This document shows positions 17,109-20,740 of a stretch of 20,740 nt of DNA, piece by piece (position 1 is the first letter of the stretch; each line of letters opens with the position of its first letter). The stretch comes from Ruminococcus sp. CAG:254 (lineage in GTDB: Bacteria; Bacillota; Clostridia; Oscillospirales; Ruminococcaceae). The notes beneath the pieces were generated by a model. It had not been told where the DNA came from. It searched no databases and saw only the letters and a list, made by a program, of their open reading frames with translations. Location: the NCBI GenBank assembly GCA_000433635.1, contig HF997977.1:72492-93231 (forward strand). Direction: 5' to 3'. The position numbers and the translations under genes are program-made.

Positions 17109-17164
17109 AAGGACCTCCGTTTTGTGAAAATGCAGCATACAATTAGCAACAAGTGTATAATATT

Positions 17165-17192
17165 ATTATAACCATTTTAGCAATATCGTCAA
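17165..17192 (-). promoter_or_regulatory. SigA-type promoter for the PH-domain operon
   Basis: On the minus strand, TTGACG (17192-17187), a 16-bp spacer and TATAAT (17170-17165), about 57 bp before the first ATG. It is a vegetative-type promoter; the AAC/CGT pattern of an ECF (SigW-like) promoter was not seen. Confidence 0.7.
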
Positions 17193-17245
17193 GAGTCTGT
17201 TTATGAAAGGTCTGTCGATTTTATGAAAATACGGAGGACTGCTTT

Positions 17246-18565
17246 ATGCTGGAACAGCTGAATACATGGGTTTGGGGCAGTGGATTGCTGGTTTTGCTGC
17301 TGGGAACAGGATTATTTCTCAGCATTCGCACACATTTTTTTCAGATTTTTGGAATCCGTACGATTTTACGACAGACGTTCGGCAGATTGTTCCGTCGGCA
17401 AGACGGTGCAGAACAATGGAAAACGTGTTCCGCAGCATTGGCAGCTGCTATGGGAACGGGAAACATTGTCGGTGTTGCAGCAGCCATTTCCGCTGGTGGA
17501 GCAGGAGCAGTTTTTTGGATGTGGGTGTCTGCGTTTTTGGGCATGATGTTGACCTATGCTGAAAATGTATTGGCGGTGCGGTATCGTTCGGAAACAGAGA
17601 AACGGGCAGTTGGGGCATTGGCATATCTGAAAAATGGTTTGCGAAGTCCGATTTTGGCAGGGCTTTATGCCGTATTTTGTGTGCTGGCATCGTTCGGCAT
17701 GGGAAATATGACGCAGAGCAGTGCCGCTGCTGCTGCACTGGAGCATGGCTGTCACATTCCGCCGATTTGGACAGGGGTTGGAGTAACGATTTTGTTGCTG
17801 GGAACGGTGTTGGGCGGAATGCGTACCATTGGAACGGTGACACAATTTCTCATGCCGATTTTATCGGGTGGATATCTGTTGGCAGCTGTGATTGTGCTGG
17901 TACAGCATGCCGGACAGCTGGGAACGGCGTTTGCAACAATTTTTCATGCAGCATGGCATCCGGCAGCCGTTGGCGGCGGAACGCTGGGGACAGTGTTGTC
18001 CGCTGGTCTGCGGCATGGGGTATTCTCGAATGAGGCAGGGCTTGGCAGCAGTGCCATGATTCACAGTCATGCGGTAGATGCTGTGCACGGGCAGCAGGGA
18101 ATGTGGAGTATGGTAGAAGTGTTTGTAGATACAATGCTTTGCTGTACGGTGACGGCTCTAGTGTTACTCTGTACCGGAACAGCTGGAACAGATGGCATCT
18201 CTGGGATTGCAGTAGCCTTTTCCAGCGTGTTTGGTATTGGGGCAGAGCCTGTGCTGTCATGGATGATTGCCCTGTTTGCCTTGGCAACACTGCTTGGCTG
18301 GTGTTGTTGCGGAGAAGTTGCCGTTCGATATTTGGGCGGAGAACGGGGCGTTCGCTGGTATCGCTGGGCATATTGTTTTGCAGGGGGATTGGGAGCAGTG
18401 GGAACGCTGTCAACCATCTGGACATTCTCCGACCTTGCAAATGGATTGATGGCGATTCCGAACTTGCTTGGTATTTTGCTGCTATTCCGTAAGACAGACT
18501 TGCCCGACAATGTTTATAGAAAATGCACAAAAAAGAATTGCAAAAAGAAGAAAAATATGGTATGA
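17246..18565 (+). CDS. Sodium/amino-acid symporter of the AGCS (alanine/glycine carrier) family
   Basis: A polytopic inner-membrane protein of 439 residues, about the family length, made almost wholly of hydrophobic helices. Family signatures are present: AAAMGTGNIVGVAAAISAGG (67-86), WMWVSAFLGM, LRHGVFSNEAGLGSSA (255-270) and EVFVDTM (291-297). AGCS members import alanine or glycine with sodium; the substrate here is not determinable. CGGAGG stands 10 nt before the ATG. The C-terminus is a short Lys/Cys-rich tail (RKCTKKNCKKKKNMV) whose codons contain the promoter of the next gene. It is divergent from the PH-domain operon. I could not find a convincing promoter for it in the 137-bp gap. Confidence 0.9.
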   Translation: MLEQLNTWVWGSGLLVLLLGTGLFLSIRTHFFQIFGIRTILRQTFGRLFRRQDGAEQWKTCSAALAAAMGTGNIVGVAAAISAGGAGAVFWMWVSAFLGMMLTYAENVLAVRYRSETEKRAVGALAYLKNGLRSPILAGLYAVFCVLASFGMGNMTQSSAAAAALEHGCHIPPIWTGVGVTILLLGTVLGGMRTIGTVTQFLMPILSGGYLLAAVIVLVQHAGQLGTAFATIFHAAWHPAAVGGGTLGTVLSAGLRHGVFSNEAGLGSSAMIHSHAVDAVHGQQGMWSMVEVFVDTMLCCTVTALVLLCTGTAGTDGISGIAVAFSSVFGIGAEPVLSWMIALFALATLLGWCCCGEVAVRYLGGERGVRWYRWAYCFAGGLGAVGTLSTIWTFSDLANGLMAIPNLLGILLLFRKTDLPDNVYRKCTKKNCKKKKNMV

Positions 18566-18566
18566 T
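18538..18566 (+). promoter_or_regulatory. SigA-type promoter for the nucleoside kinase gene, inside the symporter 3' end
   Basis: TTGCAA (18538-18543), a 17-bp spacer and TATGAT (18561-18566). The -10 overlaps the symporter stop codon (18563-18565). The kinase gene can thus be expressed apart from the symporter. Confidence 0.75.
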
Positions 18567-18625
18567 AAGACTAATTTCAAGATGACTTTGCAAGAAATCC
18601 ACATCAGAAAAAGGAGTACGAGTTT

Positions 18626-19561
18626 ATGCAGACAATTTTTCTTTCCGACTTAAAAGCTGCCCTGTTGGAACATCCGCAGGCATGGATCACACAAATGGAA
18701 CAGCAGCACTGGGCACAACTTCGCACCATTGCAGAAGAAATTGCAGAACATCGGCGAACCTGCCCCATCATCTTATTATCTGGGCCGTCTGGTTCTGGAA
18801 AGACCATTACTGCTATGATGCTGGAATCCATTCTGGATGGAATGGGATTGGAAACACATACGCTTTCCATGGATCATTATTTTAAGAGCATTACGCAAGA
18901 GCAGTTGAAGCTTGCAGAGATTGGAGAATTTGATTTAGAATCGCCGGAACGAGTGGATATTCCGTTTTTGAATCAGCAATTGAAAGCGATTCGAGATTGC
19001 GAACCAGTGGAGCTGCCGAGATATGATTTCCGGATTTCCAGCCGTGTACCGTCGGGGCGAATTTTGCAGCGAAAGCCGGAAGAGTTGGTTATTTTAGAGG
19101 GCATTCACGCTTTGAATCCATCGGTGATTACACTTTCTGACCACGATGCTGCACGGTGTTATGTCAATGTACAGACGGCTCTGCGGACAGATCATGACCA
19201 GTTGATTCCGCCGACTTATGTTCGATTGCTGCGGCGGATGATTCGGGATTTAAAATACCGGAAGCGGTCATTGACAGAAACGATTCGGATGCATCATACT
19301 GTGCAGGTGGGGGAAGACACCTTTATTACCCCTTATCGTTTCTTGGCACAGTATGAAGTCAATACATTTTTGCCCTATGAAACCTTTGCCTATACAGCTG
19401 TATTGGAGCAGATTCCGGAGGCCGTTTCGATTGCACGAACGATACCGGAATTAAAAGCGATTTTGGAAGAGCAAGTGCCATTTTCGCTGGATTGGATTCC
19501 AGAAACCGCATTGGTACGAGAATTTATTGGCGGTAGTGTTTACTATCAAGAGAGCAAGTAA
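18626..19561 (+). CDS. Uridine kinase / phosphoribulokinase-family nucleoside kinase
   Basis: A P-loop kinase of 311 residues, soluble. Walker A is GPSGSGKT (53-60). SMDHYF (81-86) matches the uridine-kinase substrate loop, followed by YDF (133-135), ILEGIHALNP (156-165) and an Arg-rich lid RLLRRMIRD (200-208). The first 45 residues form a helical extension. Many clostridial relatives are near 550 residues with an added N-terminal TGS/threonyl-tRNA-synthetase-like region; this one has only the kinase part. The likely role is phosphorylation of uridine or cytidine in pyrimidine salvage, but this subfamily is not well tested, so substrate is inference. AAGGAG is 9 nt before the ATG. No clear terminator follows; the palindrome-rich region begins directly after the stop. 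Confidence 0.82.
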   Translation: MQTIFLSDLKAALLEHPQAWITQMEQQHWAQLRTIAEEIAEHRRTCPIILLSGPSGSGKTITAMMLESILDGMGLETHTLSMDHYFKSITQEQLKLAEIGEFDLESPERVDIPFLNQQLKAIRDCEPVELPRYDFRISSRVPSGRILQRKPEELVILEGIHALNPSVITLSDHDAARCYVNVQTALRTDHDQLIPPTYVRLLRRMIRDLKYRKRSLTETIRMHHTVQVGEDTFITPYRFLAQYEVNTFLPYETFAYTAVLEQIPEAVSIARTIPELKAILEEQVPFSLDWIPETALVREFIGGSVYYQESK

Positions 19562-19870
19562 AAATCGCCGTAGGCGGAACTGCGGTCGAGCAACGAATCG
19601 TGCAGGCACAAACCGAAAAGTTTTTCGGTGCAGCAGTTTTTCAAAAATGCGCCGAGGTGTGGGCGAGTAGCCCACATTTGCGGAGCAAATGAAACTGCAC
19701 GGAAAACCACAATAAAAATCAAAGAGAAAATCGGAATAGAACCGCAATTGCCTTTGAAATCAGAAGGTTGTAATGCGATACAAGGTTTCAGGGGCAATTG
19801 CGGTTTCCTAGGCAAGCTGGGGATGTGCCCCAGCCTTGCCGAACCATCTGCAAGATGGTCTTCCTAAATA
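19562..19870. repeat. Gene-free palindrome-rich element
   Basis: No supportable gene. The stretch is a chain of perfect or near-perfect inverted repeats: CGCC-gta-GGCG (19566-19576); ACCGAAAA/TTTTCGGT (19612-19629); an outer GTGCAG/CTGCAC (19628-19633 with 19695-19700) enclosing TGTGGGC/GCCCACA (19658-19676) and ATTTGC-gga-GCAAAT (19676-19690); a 20-bp stem at 19740-19759 with 19786-19805 (core CCGCAATTGCC, two G-U pairs, 26-nt loop); GGCAAGCTGGGG with CCCCAG-c-CTTGCC (19811-19840); and ACCATCT-gca-AGATGGT (19843-19859). It may be a dispersed repeat of REP or MITE kind, or a structured RNA. No transposase or target-site duplication was identified. Confidence 0.6.
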
Positions 19871-19908
19871 CTCTCAATACCAAAACGCCAAATACAAAAT
19901 TGAAACAG

Positions 19909-19937
19909 TTGACAAATTCCAAAAAATCTGCTATACT
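19909..19937 (+). promoter_or_regulatory. SigA promoter for the thiS-thiG operon
   Basis: TTGACA (19909-19914), a 17-bp spacer and TATACT (19932-19937). The predicted start is near 19944, giving a leader of about 98 nt before the thiS ATG. Confidence 0.85.
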
Positions 19938-19966
19938 GAAAGATAGCAACATAGCTTTCAAAAAAT

Positions 19967-19998
19967 GGGGTGCACCACCTGCGGGTGCAGCCCTTTTT
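19967..19998 (+). terminator. Intrinsic terminator / attenuator in the thiS leader
   Basis: After a run of A, GGG-g-TGCACC (19967-19976) pairs with GGTGCA-g-CCC (19984-19993) around a 7-nt loop, with one G-G mismatch, directly followed by TTTTT (19994-19998). It lies about 23 nt after the predicted start and 43 nt before the thiS ATG, so it should cut the transcript before thiS unless relieved. The opposite strand also ends in a T-run. The signatures of a TPP riboswitch (CUGAGA and ACCUGA boxes) are absent. Confidence 0.7.
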
Positions 19999-20041
19999 CT
20001 GTCTATTTGCAAACATTATCATAGAAAAGGAGTTGTCACCG

Positions 20042-20254
20042 ATGCGTGTCAATGGAAAAGAAATCCCGCTGAACGCACCCATTTCCCTGCAAGCGTTTTT
20101 GCTGGAACAGCACTACGACCTCCGTACCATTGCAGTGGAACGGAATGAGGAAATTGTGCCGAAGGCAACTTATGCGGAAGTCATGCTGCAAGATTGCGAT
20201 GTACTGGAAGTCGTTCACTTTATGGGCGGCGGTCAGTCCTCGAAAACAAAATAG
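20042..20254 (+). CDS. thiS: Sulfur carrier protein ThiS with a C-terminal tail beyond the glycines
   Basis: ThiS is a ubiquitin-like carrier; its C-terminal glycine is adenylated by ThiF, thiolated, and gives sulfur to ThiG for the thiamine thiazole. The protein has 70 residues: MRVNGKEIPL at the start, AVERNEEIVPK (31-41), then DVLEVVHFMGGG (53-64). The family normally ends at the glycines (B. subtilis ends VHFVGGG). Here six more residues, QSSKTK, follow before the stop. Codon 65 is CAG, one base from TAG. The ATG at 20042 has AAGGAG 9 nt upstream; the frame is open further up into the terminator, but those starts have no ribosome site. thiG follows after 11 bp, its AGGAGG overlapping the thiS stop. 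Identity is firm; activity without trimming is doubtful. Confidence 0.92.
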   Translation: MRVNGKEIPLNAPISLQAFLLEQHYDLRTIAVERNEEIVPKATYAEVMLQDCDVLEVVHFMGGGQSSKTK

Positions 20255-20265
20255 GAGGAAGTTCC

Positions 20266-20740
20266 ATGCAGAAAAAAGAATATGAAGATGATGTGTTGAT
20301 GCTGGGCGGACATCCGTTCCATTCTCGTTTTATTTTGGGTTCGGGAAAGTTTTCCCTGTCCCTGATTCAAACCGTTATGGAATACGGCGGCAGCGAAATT
20401 GCAACGATTGCTCTGCGGCGTGCCAATGCAGACAGCAAAGAAAACATTTTGGATTTTCTGCCGAAAAATATTACCTTGCTGCCGAATACATCCGGTGCAA
20501 GAAATGCAGAAGAAGCCATTCGGATTGCACGGCTTTCCAGAGAATTGGGCTGCGGTGATTTTGTAAAGGTAGAAATCATTCACGAAACAAAGTACTTGCT
20601 GCCAGACAACGAAGAAACGATTCGGGCAACCCGTCAGCTTGCAAAAGAAGGCTTTATTGTCCTGCCGTATATGTATCCGGATTTGGTGGCTGCTCGGAAG
20701 CTGGAAGATGCCGGTGCGGCTGCCATTATGCCGCTCGGTG
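20266..20740 (+). CDS. thiG: Thiazole synthase ThiG, partial (C-terminus beyond window)
   Basis: ThiG condenses deoxyxylulose 5-phosphate, dehydroglycine or iminoglycine, and ThiS-thiocarboxylate sulfur into the thiazole phosphate of thiamine. The 158 visible codons read DDVLMLGGHPFHSRFILGSG near the start, then EIATIALRRAN, LPNTSGARNAEEA, FVKVEIIHETKYLLPDN with the Schiff-base lysine in the VKVEI motif, and LPYMYPDLVAARKLEDAG before the edge. These match the (beta/alpha)8 ThiG family closely. AGGAGG is 7 nt before the ATG and overlaps the thiS stop. thiH and thiF would be expected downstream but lie outside the window. Confidence 0.95.
   Translation, partial: MQKKEYEDDVLMLGGHPFHSRFILGSGKFSLSLIQTVMEYGGSEIATIALRRANADSKENILDFLPKNITLLPNTSGARNAEEAIRIARLSRELGCGDFVKVEIIHETKYLLPDNEETIRATRQLAKEGFIVLPYMYPDLVAARKLEDAGAAAIMPLG

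Noticed and set aside
19628..19867. Possible small proteins (plus 19628-19867, minus 19546-19815)
   Set aside because: They consist of translated palindromes, lack ribosome sites and overlap each other; treated as a repeat or RNA element instead.
19938..20041. TPP riboswitch before thiS
   Set aside because: Expected from pathway, but the CUGAGA and ACCUGA boxes are missing and only about 25 nt precede the terminator.

Overview
The window is chromosomal DNA of a low-to-moderate GC endospore-forming Clostridia member. The gene content (SpoIVA with a SipL-type DUF3794/LysM partner, RNase J, GdpP-L9-DnaB order, ThiS/ThiG) and sequence style fit the Ruminococcus/Oscillospiraceae group; that placement is inference. 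Almost all of it is core metabolism and housekeeping. I see no phage, insertion sequence, CRISPR array, tRNA or rRNA.

Layout. (1) 1-1754: a divergent aromatic-amino-acid pair, shikimate kinase (minus, cut by the window edge) and a class I DAHP synthase (plus), each with its own TTGCAA-17-TATAAT promoter. (2) 1783-5459, minus strand: a sporulation operon sipL-spoIVA, then an HD-domain hydrolase gene. spoIVA is broken by a perfect 32-bp tandem duplication just after its Walker A region; removing one copy restores a 491-residue protein. (3) 5603-15163, plus strand: one long housekeeping operon, rnj-gdpP-rplI-dnaB-tilS-ftsH. It starts from a perfect consensus promoter with a leader of about 368 nt full of hairpins and ends in a strong bidirectional terminator. 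(4) 15173-17108, minus strand: two membrane bacterial-PH-domain genes of YdbS/YdbT type. (5) 17246-19561, plus strand: an AGCS sodium/amino-acid symporter and a uridine-kinase-family P-loop kinase whose promoter overlaps the 3' end of the symporter gene. (6) 19562-19870: a gene-free stretch packed with perfect inverted repeats. (7) 19909-20740: the start of a thiamine thiazole operon, thiS-thiG (thiG cut by the edge), with a consensus promoter and an intrinsic terminator in the leader.

The genes work together in clear blocks. AroK and DAHP synthase serve the shikimate pathway. SipL and SpoIVA are partners in building the spore-coat basement layer. The rnj-ftsH block joins RNA decay, c-di-AMP turnover, translation, replication, tRNA-Ile decoding and membrane proteolysis. 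ThiS and ThiG form the thiazole of thiamine.

The most notable observations are the precise 32-bp duplication that disables spoIVA (recent loss of sporulation, a reversible switch, or an assembly fault), the ThiS protein with six residues beyond its essential C-terminal glycines, the terminator-bearing leader of thiS, the structured RNase J leader, and the palindrome-rich element at 19562-19870.
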